The translations under genes were made by a program, and so were the position numbers. This document shows, piece after piece, positions 8,941-16,730 of a stretch of DNA of 64,000 nt; the stretch's first letter is position 1; each line of letters starts with the position of its first letter. The notes below the pieces were generated by a model, which was not told the DNA's origin, made no database searches, and saw only the letters and a list, made by a program, of their open reading frames with translations. The stretch is from Nocardia altamirensis NBRC 108246 (GTDB lineage: Bacteria > Actinomycetota > Actinomycetes > Mycobacteriales > Mycobacteriaceae). The stretch is taken from NCBI RefSeq assembly GCF_001612685.1, contig NZ_BDAY01000038.1, positions 1 through 64,000 of the forward strand, in the 5' to 3' direction.

Positions 8941-8971
8941 ATGGTAACCACCATTTAGTAGTTGGTGTCAA
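8941..8971 (-). promoter_or_regulatory. Promoter and likely TetR site of the DHA2/TetR operon
   Basis: On the minus strand TTGACA (8971-8966) is followed 19 bases later by TACCAT (8946-8941). The -10 lies inside a small dyad ATGGT-N4-ACCAT (8941-8954), a natural place for the co-transcribed repressor to bind. The spacer is longer than ideal, so this assignment is moderate. Confidence 0.45.
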
Positions 8972-9028
8972 TAGCGCACCAGGCGTGTATTCGGCCGACT
9001 CGCCGTCAGATCGCTAGGCTCGCAAACG

Positions 9029-10324
9029 ATGAAGATCCGGGACTCGCGCCGCCGCGCCACGTTTCGCCTCGGTTCCGCGCTGGCCGTGCTGGCCGTCAGC
9101 GTGGGCGTGGCCGCCACTCCTTCGTTCGCCGTTCCGCCGAGCACGCCGCCGACGACGACGCCGTTCACCACCCCGAACACCGACTCCTGCCCGCAGAAGA
9201 CGCGCCCGCCCGCGCCGATCGACGAGTCCGAGGTCCCGGCACCGGGGCAGCCGACACCATCGGCGCTGCCCATCCCGACCCCCGCCATCGGCGGCGCTCG
9301 GCTCGCCGAATGCGGCGTCGTGCTGCCCAAGGGCGCTCCGCCGGTGCCACAGGACATTTCGGCGACCGCCTGGCAGGTGTCGGACCTGGACAGCGGCGAG
9401 GTACTCGCGGCCAAGGACCCGCACGGCCGCTATCGGCCTGCCAGCACCATCAAGGTGCTGCTCGCCACCATCGCGCTGCGCACCCTCGATCTGAACAAGG
9501 TGATCGTCGGCACCGAGGACGACGCGAACGCCGACGGCACCCGCGTCGGCATCGGTCCCGGCGGCCACTACAGCAACCGCCAGCTGATGCAGGCGCTGAT
9601 CATGGCGTCCGGCAACGACGCGGCGCACGCCATCGCCAGCCAGCTCGGCGGCGAGACGGCGACCGTCGCGAAGATGAACGAGCTCGCAAAATCGTTGCGC
9701 GCCTTGGACACCCGCACAGCCACCCCGTCCGGCCTGGACGGGCCCGGCATGAGCACCTCCGCCTACGACCTGTCCGTGCTGTTCCGCGAGGCCATGACCA
9801 TCCCACTGTTCGCCGAGCTGATCCACACCGAACAGGTGGATTTCCCCGGCTTCCCGGCGAACCCGACGATCCCCGGCGACAAGGATCGCCCCGGCTTCCC
9901 CATCGGCAACGACAACCACCTGCTCTACGACTACGAGGGCGCGCTCGGCGGCAAGACGGGCTACACCGACGACGCCAGGCAGACCTTCGTCGCCGCCGCC
10001 CAGCGCAACGGCCGCCGCCTCGTCGTCACCCTCCTGCAAGCCGACGTGCGCCCGCTTCGCCCGTCCGACCAGGCCGCCCGCCTCCTCGACTACGGCTTCG
10101 CGCTCCCCAAGGGCAGCGCCATCGGGACCCTCCCGACGGCCGACAGCAAAGATGCCAAAACCGGTGCGACCCTTGCCTCTCCGCCGCCCAAGGGCGTCGA
10201 TCAAGCCATGGACCCGATGACAACGACCGACCACAGCAACAGCCGGACCGTCTGGATCATCGGCGGCACCATCTTGGTGCTCGCCCTGCTGCTAGGCGCT
10301 CGCCGAATCAGTCGGCGGCGGTAG
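9029..10324 (+). CDS. dacC: D-alanyl-D-alanine carboxypeptidase (penicillin-binding protein, S11 family)
   Basis: This 431-residue enzyme trims the terminal D-Ala from peptidoglycan stem peptides at the outer face of the membrane. It has a signal peptide (residues 1-34), a long Pro/Thr-rich linker, and then the catalytic domain with SxxK at Ser139-Lys142, SGN at 194-196 and KTG at 309-311. A C-terminal hydrophobic helix (about 405-425) followed by Arg residues anchors it in the membrane. TAGGCT at 9015-9020, eight bases before the ATG, suggests a leaderless transcript. Neighbours are a YihY protein and TrpS on the other strand, an order seen in related actinomycetes. The symbol is given by family; dacB would be equally defensible. 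Confidence 0.9.
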   Translation: MKIRDSRRRATFRLGSALAVLAVSVGVAATPSFAVPPSTPPTTTPFTTPNTDSCPQKTRPPAPIDESEVPAPGQPTPSALPIPTPAIGGARLAECGVVLPKGAPPVPQDISATAWQVSDLDSGEVLAAKDPHGRYRPASTIKVLLATIALRTLDLNKVIVGTEDDANADGTRVGIGPGGHYSNRQLMQALIMASGNDAAHAIASQLGGETATVAKMNELAKSLRALDTRTATPSGLDGPGMSTSAYDLSVLFREAMTIPLFAELIHTEQVDFPGFPANPTIPGDKDRPGFPIGNDNHLLYDYEGALGGKTGYTDDARQTFVAAAQRNGRRLVVTLLQADVRPLRPSDQAARLLDYGFALPKGSAIGTLPTADSKDAKTGATLASPPPKGVDQAMDPMTTTDHSNSRTVWIIGGTILVLALLLGARRISRRR

Positions 10325-10391
10325 ACCGTTCGCCTGCCGCAGGTCAGTGGTGGCGGTAAACCGTTGACCTGGGCAGCATTTCGGCGGTGTG

Positions 10392-11414
10392 TCAGCGACG
10401 GCGGCGCAGGCCGGTGAGCGCAAGGGCGGCAAGGGCGCCGGCGCCGAAGAAGGTGGCGCCTGCGCCGACCGAGAGTTCCCGAGGGGTGATGCGGGGCGCG
10501 ATGACGGCCGCCGGCGGTGGTTCGATGTCGGCGTCGCGCTCGTTGTCCGAGGCGGTGGCTGCCCATGCGGTGGCGAACAGGATGATGCGATAGGTGATGT
10601 AGCTGAAGACCATCAGGCCGATGATCGAGCCGAAGGCCGCGCCTGCCGGGCTGGACAGCACGGTTTGCAGGTAGATCGACGCGACGATCTTGAACCCCTC
10701 GAAGACCACCGCGGCCAGTGCGGCCGCCTTGGCGGCGCTGGCCAGGGTGACCGGTTCGCGCGGCAGGCGCGCGATGATCCAGGCGAAGACGGCCCAGGAG
10801 GCGAGGAAGCCGAGCAGGATCGACGCCAGGACCAGCAACAGGCGCGCGCCAGGCAGATGCGAGAGGTGGAGGCCGATCAGCAGCCTGGCGCCGAGCGTGC
10901 TGGAGGCCAGCGCGGAAAGTCCAAGGGAGACAAGGAAGGCCAGGCCGAGCCCGACCAGTGCGCCGAGGTCGGACAGCTTGGCCAGAAACCAATTCTGTTC
11001 TTCGGTCTTCTGCTCCCACTGCTCGGTCAGCGCGGCCCGCAGATTCGCCATCCAGCCGAGCCCGGTGTAGATCCCAGCCAGCAGACCGAGGGTGCCGACG
11101 GTGCCGCGCGACTCGACCGCCTTGTCGATCAGTTTGTTCAGTTCGGAACCGAGGTCGCCCGGAATGGTATCGACGATCTTGGTCTGCAGCTCGCCGAGCA
11201 GCTCGGGATTGCTCGACAGCACGAAGCCCGCGATCGCGAACGCGACCATCAACAGCGGAAACAGCGACAGCACGGTGAAATACGTGATGCCGGCCGCGTA
11301 GTAGTCACCACGCTGCCGTTGATACCGCCCACCCGCCCGCACCAGATGGTCCAGCCAGGGCCGCTTTTGGATCCGTCGTTCGATCCAGGCCTTGATGTTG
11401 TCGATCACCTGCAC
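10392..11414 (-). CDS. YihY/BrkB family inner-membrane protein
   Basis: This 340-residue protein has the family pattern: a cytosolic N-terminus with basic residues (RRIQKRPWLDH), a first helix after YYAAGITYFTVLSLFP, and about six transmembrane segments in total. The C-terminal tail ends in RRRR. YihY proteins were once annotated as ribonuclease BN, which is no longer accepted; the family has been linked to export and serum resistance but has no agreed function. The gene follows trpS on the same strand with a 40-bp gap, so both may be co-transcribed. This trpS-yihY order also occurs in mycobacteria. Confidence 0.88.
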   Translation of the reverse strand: MQVIDNIKAWIERRIQKRPWLDHLVRAGGRYQRQRGDYYAAGITYFTVLSLFPLLMVAFAIAGFVLSSNPELLGELQTKIVDTIPGDLGSELNKLIDKAVESRGTVGTLGLLAGIYTGLGWMANLRAALTEQWEQKTEEQNWFLAKLSDLGALVGLGLAFLVSLGLSALASSTLGARLLIGLHLSHLPGARLLLVLASILLGFLASWAVFAWIIARLPREPVTLASAAKAAALAAVVFEGFKIVASIYLQTVLSSPAGAAFGSIIGLMVFSYITYRIILFATAWAATASDNERDADIEPPPAAVIAPRITPRELSVGAGATFFGAGALAALALTGLRRRR

Positions 11415-11454
11415 CAGTTCGCCCCTTCAGGAGTGATCTCGCAGGTGCCGCCCG

Positions 11455-12486
11455 CTAGCGAGCCAGCAGGCCCACTCGGTCGTATACCTGTGCGAGGGTG
11501 TTGCCGGCGATCTCGCGCGCCCGCTCGGCACCGGTGGCGAGGATGCGATCGAGTTCGCCCTGATCCGACAAATACTCTTGCACCTTCGCCTGCAATGGCG
11601 TGACAAATTCGACCAGCGCGTCGGCCACATCGGATTTCAGGTCGCCGTACCCCTTGCCCGCGTAGTCCTGCTCGAGCGTCACGATCGGAGTGTCGGTCAG
11701 CGAGCTGAGGATCACCAGCAGGTTGCTGACGCCGGGCTTCTGCTCCACGTCGTACCGGATCTCCCGCTCGGTGTCGGTGACCGCGGAGCGGACCTTCTTG
11801 GCGGTGATCTTCGGGTCGTCGAGCAGGTTGATCAGGCCGGCATCGCTGGAGGCCGACTTGCTCATCTTCGAGGTCGGATCCTGCAGGTCATAGATCTTGG
11901 CGGTGCCCTTGACGATGTGCGCCTCCGGCACAACGAACGTCTTCTTGAACCGAGTGTTGAAGCGCTGCGCCAGGTTTCGGGTCAGCTCCAGGTGCTGGCG
12001 CTGATCCTCGCCGACCGGAACCTGATGCGCGCGGTAGAGCAGGATGTCGGAGGCCATCAGCACCGGATAGGTGAACAGCCCGACGGACGCGTTGTCCGAG
12101 CCCTGTTTGACCGACTTGTCCTTGAACTGGGTCATCCGGCTGGCCTCACCGAAACCGGTGATGCAGCTGAGCACCCAGGCCAGCTCGGCATGCTCGGGCA
12201 CCTGGCTCTGCACGAACAGCGTCGACTTCTTGGGGTCGATGCCGATGGCCAGCAGCTGCGCGGCGGCGGCCCTGGTCTTGGCCCGCAGTTCCTTCGGATC
12301 CTGCGGCACCGTGATCGCGTGCAGGTTCGGGATGAAGTACAGCGACTCGTAGTCGTCCTGCATGGTCACCCAATACTGCAGCGCCCCAAGGTAATTGCCG
12401 AGGTGGAACGAGGTGCCGGTGGGCTGGATCCCGGAAAGGACCCGCTGCTTGCGTTCAGCGGCCGGGGTTTCTGCAGGAGCGGACAT
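11455..12486 (-). CDS. trpS: Tryptophan--tRNA ligase
   Basis: This 343-residue class I aminoacyl-tRNA synthetase charges tRNA-Trp. The HIGH-type signature appears as HLGN (residues 28-31) and the KMSKS loop is intact (207-211). The Rossmann domain, the dimer-interface helices and the C-terminal anticodon-binding part are all present and the length is normal for a bacterial TrpS. The N-terminus has a short Ala/Glu extension before the first strand (VLSGIQPTG). It should be essential, since no second copy is visible in the window. Confidence 0.96.
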   Translation of the reverse strand: MSAPAETPAAERKQRVLSGIQPTGTSFHLGNYLGALQYWVTMQDDYESLYFIPNLHAITVPQDPKELRAKTRAAAAQLLAIGIDPKKSTLFVQSQVPEHAELAWVLSCITGFGEASRMTQFKDKSVKQGSDNASVGLFTYPVLMASDILLYRAHQVPVGEDQRQHLELTRNLAQRFNTRFKKTFVVPEAHIVKGTAKIYDLQDPTSKMSKSASSDAGLINLLDDPKITAKKVRSAVTDTEREIRYDVEQKPGVSNLLVILSSLTDTPIVTLEQDYAGKGYGDLKSDVADALVEFVTPLQAKVQEYLSDQGELDRILATGAERAREIAGNTLAQVYDRVGLLAR

Positions 12487-12546
12487 ACTCCCGATCTTCC
12501 CATGCCCTGCCCACCCGTCGCCCGACCACCACCCCTCATCGAGTCG

Positions 12547-13494
12547 CTACGCGACGCTCCCTCTTGTGGAATTTCGCTCCACCCAGTTCCGTGGGTCGAC
12601 GCCGGGCATGCTCGGCCGCCCGGTGCCGACCAGCTTGCGTTCGCGCTGGGAGACGAGCTTGTAGACGGGCCCGCTCGGCCCGGCCAGCGTGCCGCGCAAC
12701 ACGGGCGGGACCAGCGGCAACGACACGTGCGCAGTACGCACACCCTGCGCGAGCGCCCGGTAGGCGAGCTGTTCGGCGCGACCCCACGGCATGGCATACA
12801 TCTGCCGGATCCGCGGCGGCAAGCTGCCCTGAATCAACAGAAAGACCGCGGAGGTGACCTGCTGCAGCGGCACCCGCTGCGGATAGGGCACGCGCTGTCC
12901 GGCCAGGTACGAACCGACCAGCCTGGCCTCCTCGGTGAGGAACAGCTCGTCGGAGGCGAGGTAAGCGTCGAAGGACGAGCGGAACGCGCGGTAGCTGTCC
13001 GGCGCGGCATCGCGTGACATGCCGAACAACTCGGCCCAGCGCACGTAGTCCTGGTAGAGGCCTTCGCGCTCGCCGTCGGTCATCGTGCGCACCAGCAGGT
13101 CGTACATCACCTCGGCGGAGTCGAAGGTGAAGGCCATCGTCATGTACATCAGGTGCGGGTCGTGCGCGGAATAGGGGGTGCCAGCCGGGTGGTGCGTGCC
13201 TGCCGCTTCGGGCAGCGCGCCGTTGACCCGGGCGTGCTTCTTCGTGGTGAACTCCAGCGCGCGATCGGCCTCCGCCTTGGTGCCGAGGAACACCGCCTCG
13301 AAGAGGTGACCGGTGAGCGAGAGCCGGGTGTACGGGGTCATCCGGTGCTCGGTGTTCTCGGCGGTGCCGACGTAGAGCAGCGGATTGACCGCACCGACGA
13401 CCAGGGCGCGCTGGCCGTAGGTCAGGCCGACGGCTCGTTTGCTCATCACTCGTCTTGCCATCGAGTGGTCGCTGAAGTAGCCGGGCTCGGACAT
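12547..13494 (-). CDS. MpaB/DUF2236-family oxygenase-like protein (copy 1)
   Basis: This 315-residue protein belongs to the oxygenase MpaB family, named for fungal MpaB that cleaves a meroterpenoid side chain; latex-clearing Lcp proteins are distant relatives. ATG 13494 is chosen because GAGGAG lies 6 bases upstream; an in-frame start at 13662 would run through the operator region. Typical features are an N-terminal YFSDHSMARR region, the TPYSAHDPHLMYMTMAFTF segment (with conserved His and Asp) and a C-terminal RRxxxPGVDPR stretch. The substrate is unknown. It is divergent from a TetR gene with a clear multi-site operator between them, so it is probably induced by a small hydrophobic ligand. 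A second family member sits at 45.1 kb in the same arrangement. Confidence 0.8.
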   Translation of the reverse strand: MSEPGYFSDHSMARRVMSKRAVGLTYGQRALVVGAVNPLLYVGTAENTEHRMTPYTRLSLTGHLFEAVFLGTKAEADRALEFTTKKHARVNGALPEAAGTHHPAGTPYSAHDPHLMYMTMAFTFDSAEVMYDLLVRTMTDGEREGLYQDYVRWAELFGMSRDAAPDSYRAFRSSFDAYLASDELFLTEEARLVGSYLAGQRVPYPQRVPLQQVTSAVFLLIQGSLPPRIRQMYAMPWGRAEQLAYRALAQGVRTAHVSLPLVPPVLRGTLAGPSGPVYKLVSQRERKLVGTGRPSMPGVDPRNWVERNSTRGSVA

Positions 13495-13515
13495 CACTGC
13501 CTCCTCGTCGAGAGC

Positions 13516-13569
13516 ATCTGGCAACAGCATCCGCCAGATTCGACAATCTGGCAATACTCTCTGCCAGAA
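13516..13569. promoter_or_regulatory. Four-half-site operator between mpaB-like gene and its TetR
   Basis: Half-sites ATCTGGC (13516), GCCAGAT (13533), ATCTGGC (13546) and GCCAGAA (13563) alternate in orientation, with spacers of 10, 6 and 10 bp. The central pair extends to an 8-bp perfect dyad, GCCAGATT-CGAC-AATCTGGC. The array fills the space between the two divergent start codons and ends next to the TetR start, so binding would repress both genes. Confidence 0.8.
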
Positions 13570-13571
13570 TT

Positions 13572-14246
13572 GTGAGTGCAAGAATTCAGGATGTGACTTC
13601 ATCGCGTAGTGGGTCTGCGCAGCGGACCTATGGTGGGATATCTGCGGACGAGCGCAAGGCACAGCGGCGTACTGCGCTGCTCGAGGCGGCGCTGGAAATC
13701 ATCGGCACCCAAGGGCTGGCCAAACTGACCGTCTCGGGCCTGTGCGCGCAAGCCGGGCTCAACGAGCGGTACTACTACGAGAGTTTCGACAGTCGCGATG
13801 CCGTGCTGACCGCGCTCGTCGACTCGATCGCCGAGGAACTGGCGGTCAGCATCGTCGCCGCGGTCGCCACCGCGCCGAAGGACACCAGGGCCACCGCGCG
13901 CGCCGCGATCACCGCAGGCATCCATCTGCTCACCGACGATCCGCGCAAGGCCAAGGTCACGCTGGTCGCGGGCATGGCGACGCCGGAGTTGCGTGCGCGC
14001 ACCACCGAGACGGTCCGGGTTTTCGCGCGAATGGTCGCGGCCGAGGGCGTCGACTTCTACGGAATCGACGACCCGAATTCAGATCCGGCGATCGACTTCC
14101 GGGCCAACTATCTCGTCGGCGGACTGGTGCAGACGCTCACCGCGTGGCTGCACGACGAGTTGCCGCTCACCCGTGCCGAGTTGATCGAGCACACCACCGA
14201 TGTGTTCGTGCTGCTCGGCGAGGACCTCGCGCGCCGGTTGACCTAG
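13572..14246 (+). CDS. TetR-family regulator, divergent from the mpaB-like gene
   Basis: This 224-residue regulator has the N-terminal DNA-binding domain at about residues 28-75 (ALEIIGTQGLAKLTVSG, then NERYYYESF in the recognition-helix region) and a variable ligand-binding domain. The start is taken as GTG 13572; GTG 13593 is also possible because the first 25 residues are not part of the HTH. The operator array directly in front of the start implies autoregulation. The pairing with an MpaB-family gene repeats elsewhere in the window with an unrelated operator, so each TetR seems dedicated to its own oxygenase. Confidence 0.85.
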   Translation: MSARIQDVTSSRSGSAQRTYGGISADERKAQRRTALLEAALEIIGTQGLAKLTVSGLCAQAGLNERYYYESFDSRDAVLTALVDSIAEELAVSIVAAVATAPKDTRATARAAITAGIHLLTDDPRKAKVTLVAGMATPELRARTTETVRVFARMVAAEGVDFYGIDDPNSDPAIDFRANYLVGGLVQTLTAWLHDELPLTRAELIEHTTDVFVLLGEDLARRLT

Positions 14247-14323
14247 CGCCTATCCACTACGGCGCTGGGGGTCGCGCGCCGATCGGCCCGGCGCTCGAAG
14301 ATCCAGCGCTGGAGATCACGCGC

Positions 14324-14818
14324 TCAGAGATCCAGCGAAACGTCCTGCAGCCCTGTCGCTTCGCCGTGCAAGACAACGCGGAACGGAATCCCCTTGCGTG
14401 TCCAGTACTCGGCACAGTCACGGATCGCCTCGCCGAACCAGGTTCGTTCCGTCGGCGCCTCCGCCAGCAGATGCCCCGAATCACGGACCACCACAACGTA
14501 TCCCGTCGCATCACCGACGAAATCGTCGAGATCACGCAGGCATTCGTCGAAGGAATCCTTGTTGTCGCCGAAGTAGTACGGGAATTGCAGCGCGGCGGCG
14601 AACTCGTCGAACAACCGCGCGACCGTCCGCATCTTCGCCCCGCGCAACTCGCGCACCACGTACCCCGACGGCGCGCGGTAGCGCACCCCACTCAGCTCGG
14701 CGGCATCGACCTCGGCCGCGCCGAGAACCGCGGCCGAGACCGGGTGCGCAACGCCGGACTGCGCGGTTGCGGCATCGGGGCGGGCAAGGAACTGCGACAG
14801 CGAGAGAGTTTCCGACAT
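14324..14818 (-). CDS. Barstar-family ribonuclease inhibitor
   Basis: This 164-residue protein has an N-terminal extension of about 55 residues and then a barstar fold. Seen are the strand-helix region with MRTVARLFDEFAAALQFPYYFGDNKDSFDECLRDLDDF, which contains the conserved Tyr-Tyr-Phe-Gly and the Asp/Glu residues that block a ribonuclease active site, and the second part VVVVRDSGHLLAE. Its start codon shares one base with the stop of the upstream guanyl ribonuclease gene (TGATG), so the inhibitor is translated from the same message and protects the producer cell while the enzyme is exported. Long barstar proteins of this kind are common in actinomycetes. Confidence 0.88.
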   Translation of the reverse strand: MSETLSLSQFLARPDAATAQSGVAHPVSAAVLGAAEVDAAELSGVRYRAPSGYVVRELRGAKMRTVARLFDEFAAALQFPYYFGDNKDSFDECLRDLDDFVGDATGYVVVVRDSGHLLAEAPTERTWFGEAIRDCAEYWTRKGIPFRVVLHGEATGLQDVSLDL

Positions 14819-15324
14819 CAGCGCATCCTCGTGAAGGTCTTGTAATGGTCACCGGTGTACCAAGCCGAGCGGTCGCTGCCGGTGACGATGCGTTCGGCAT
14901 CCCGGGATCGGCCACGCTGCTTGGGATTCACGTCCCACTCTTGGTAGCTGACGGGCTTGCCCGCGGCATCGGAGGCAGGCAACGTTCGATCACGATTCAT
15001 CCAGCGGTCACCCCCCTTGGTGCCCGGCGCGTTCGCCGAATCCGGCCAGCGCCCCGCATCGATCTCGAGCAGGGTCGCGTACGCACGGTCGGGAACGCCC
15101 GCTACCCGGGTGCTCGCCGGATCGGGCTGCGGCGGTCGTTGCGGCGTTGCCGTGCCGGTGGGGGCCGCGACGGTCGAGGCCGGAACCGAGGAGCCGGATA
15201 CGCGCGCGGTGGTCGCGGCCGGGTCGTCGCCGCCGCGCACCGCGAGGACCACGACGGCGATCAGCGCGAGCACCACCACGCCGACCGCGGCCAGCGCGCG
15301 GATCGTCTTGGGCGACACGTTCAC
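14818..15324 (-). CDS. Exported guanyl-specific ribonuclease (RNase Sa/barnase family)
   Basis: This 168-residue protein has an N-terminal hydrophobic segment (residues 9-28, signal peptide or anchor), a Pro/Thr-rich linker to about 75, and a microbial RNase domain closely resembling Streptomyces RNase Sa. The catalytic residues expected for that fold are present: Glu129 (YQEW), Arg145 (AERIVTG) and His160 (GDHY). It should cut single-stranded RNA 3' of guanosine outside the cell. The GTG start at 15324 overlaps a leftover 3' end of xthA (old stop TGA in GTGA), showing that this gene originally followed xthA directly. The barstar gene follows with a 1-nt overlap. Confidence 0.92.
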   Translation of the reverse strand: MNVSPKTIRALAAVGVVVLALIAVVVLAVRGGDDPAATTARVSGSSVPASTVAAPTGTATPQRPPQPDPASTRVAGVPDRAYATLLEIDAGRWPDSANAPGTKGGDRWMNRDRTLPASDAAGKPVSYQEWDVNPKQRGRSRDAERIVTGSDRSAWYTGDHYKTFTRMR

Positions 15325-15342
15325 CGGTACTGCACCGTGACC
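15321..15342. repeat. xthA 3'-end remnant 1 (left junction of the inner insertion)
   Basis: This 22-bp tract is identical to 16538-16559. Read on the minus strand it encodes Val-Thr-Val-Gln-Tyr-Arg-stop, the typical end of exonuclease III. Its TGA overlaps the GTG of the ribonuclease gene as GTGA. I read it as the original xthA 3' end, now cut off from the gene by inserted DNA. Confidence 0.75.
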
Positions 15343-16537
15343 AGGCTTTCCGTCATGACTGACGAATCTACGTCACTCGCTCGTCAACTCGAGCAAGGGC
15401 GGACAATCGCTCACAGTGTCGAGCCGCGCCACACCAGATGGAGTTCGTCCGTGCCGCGCTCGGGCCGGAAAGCACAGAGCGCTGGACCGCAACCGGTCTC
15501 GAAGGTCGCGACCCGTGTCGGCGGCTGCCAGGCCTGCTCGCCGTCGAACGACGAGTACCAGATCTCGGGACCGCTTGCTGATTTCCATACCAGGTGCAGT
15601 CGGCCGTCGTGGGCGGCCAGCGCGGGCGCGAGATCGGAATAGGCGTCGGGCGGATTGACGCGCGAGGTCCAGGAGATCCCGTTTCCGGAACTCCACAGTC
15701 GAATGAACTTGTCGTTGTCCAGGGTGGCCTTCGTCCCACGATGGGCGAGATACAGCGTGTCGCCGAGCACCGCGACCGCAGGACTCTCCGCAGAGCTCAT
15801 CCCCGGCAGTCCCATGGGCGCGCCCCAACCAGTCTCATCACGCACCGATGTGTAGAGGTTCTGATTGGAGGTGATCAAATGCTCGCTGCCGCGCCAGAAA
15901 GCATGCAGCACACCGCGAAACACGACCAGACTCGGCGCGCGAGCGGATTCCGCGCCGCCCAGGATCTGCTGGTCCTCCCATTTGTGGCCGTCGGACGAGG
16001 TGGACCAGTAGATACTCTGATCGCGACCCGCCCCCTTCCACGCCAAAAACAGTGACTCGCTGCCCGCGTGCTCCACCGCCGACAGCGCGGGCCGCTCGGA
16101 CGTGCCGACATACGGCAGATTCCACGGCAAGGCCCAACTGTTCCCGTCGCTGGTGCCGGCCAGCCAGATGCTGTCGGTGCTGTCCTCCGCCCGCCAAGCC
16201 ATATGCAGCCCGCGCTGGAACACCGCAAGCGCCGCAACATCGGGCGACGTAGCCCCGGGAACGGGCGCTTGCTCGACCCACGCACCGCCGAGAGCCGCAC
16301 CGGAGGCCCAGAGTCGAGTATCGGGATGATGACGGGAAACCGGAGATGTCACGGGACTCACCGCGGCCTTCTGCTTTGCTTGGTGGAACGGAGGAGTCGG
16401 TGACGCCCTTGTGCACCCGAAGCCTCTCCAGTCTAGTTCGACCGCCGCTAGATCACCCGAAAATCATTCGGGTTGAATAGTTTTCGCACGATAACGACTA
16501 CCGCGGGACAGCCGACGCGCGTTCGACTCGGCGAGTC
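15343..16537. mobile_element. Insert 1: about 1.2 kb between xthA 3'-end copies
   Basis: The segment is bounded by a perfect 22-bp direct repeat (15321-15342 and 16538-16559) derived from the xthA 3' end. It carries one gene, a beta-propeller protein. No recombinase is present, so it may be a reduced remnant of a larger element or a cassette mobilised in trans. Confidence 0.55.
15411..16361 (-). CDS. Beta-propeller protein with lectin/sialidase-like repeats
   Basis: This 316-residue protein is built of about six repeats of roughly 45-50 residues, each with a strand such as LHMAWRAE, LFLAWKGA, LHAFWRGS, LYLAHRGT, LHLVWKSA and a following block with W near SxDGxxW and an APxLxxF turn. Such repeats form a propeller as in fungal fucose-binding lectins and non-catalytic sialidase-like proteins. 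I see no catalytic Asp-box set that would prove glycosidase activity. No signal peptide is obvious at the GTG start (AGAAGG lies 5 bases upstream). It is the only gene on the 1.2-kb insert, with no partner gene next to it. Function unknown; carbohydrate binding is an inference. Confidence 0.65.
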   Translation of the reverse strand: MSPVTSPVSRHHPDTRLWASGAALGGAWVEQAPVPGATSPDVAALAVFQRGLHMAWRAEDSTDSIWLAGTSDGNSWALPWNLPYVGTSERPALSAVEHAGSESLFLAWKGAGRDQSIYWSTSSDGHKWEDQQILGGAESARAPSLVVFRGVLHAFWRGSEHLITSNQNLYTSVRDETGWGAPMGLPGMSSAESPAVAVLGDTLYLAHRGTKATLDNDKFIRLWSSGNGISWTSRVNPPDAYSDLAPALAAHDGRLHLVWKSASGPEIWYSSFDGEQAWQPPTRVATFETGCGPALCAFRPERGTDELHLVWRGSTL

Positions 16538-16595
16538 TCACCGGTACTGCACCGTGACCGGCGCGTGGTCGGACCAGCGCTGGTCGTAGGCGGCG
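16538..16595. repeat. xthA 3'-end remnant 2 (junction shared by both inserts)
   Basis: Read on the minus strand this 58-bp tract encodes the end of exonuclease III from Ala-Ala-Tyr-Asp-Gln through Ser-Asp-His-Ala-Pro to Tyr-Arg-stop. Its left 22 bp equal 15321-15342. Its right 46 bp (16550-16595) match 24682-24727 inside the present xthA with one mismatch. It therefore serves as the right boundary of insert 1 and the left boundary of insert 2. Confidence 0.8.
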
Positions 16596-16640
16596 TGACG
16601 CCTAAGGCCGCCGGGTGGTGGCCTCACTAGCCACAGAACG

Positions 16641-16676
16641 AAGAAGGCCCCCAGCATCCAAACTGAGGGCCTTCTT
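16641..16676. terminator. Strong hairpin at the left end of insert 2
   Basis: AAGAAGGCCC pairs with GGGCCTTCTT (10 bp), and an inner CAG/CTG extends the stem. On the minus strand it lies 55 bp after the ATPase stop and should end the whole island operon; the T-rich arm on the plus strand makes it usable in both directions. Confidence 0.75.
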
Positions 16677-16730
16677 GTGTCGGTAAGGTTTAGCAGCCCT
16701 TCGCGACTTCAATGCTTTATCTGTTGGAGG

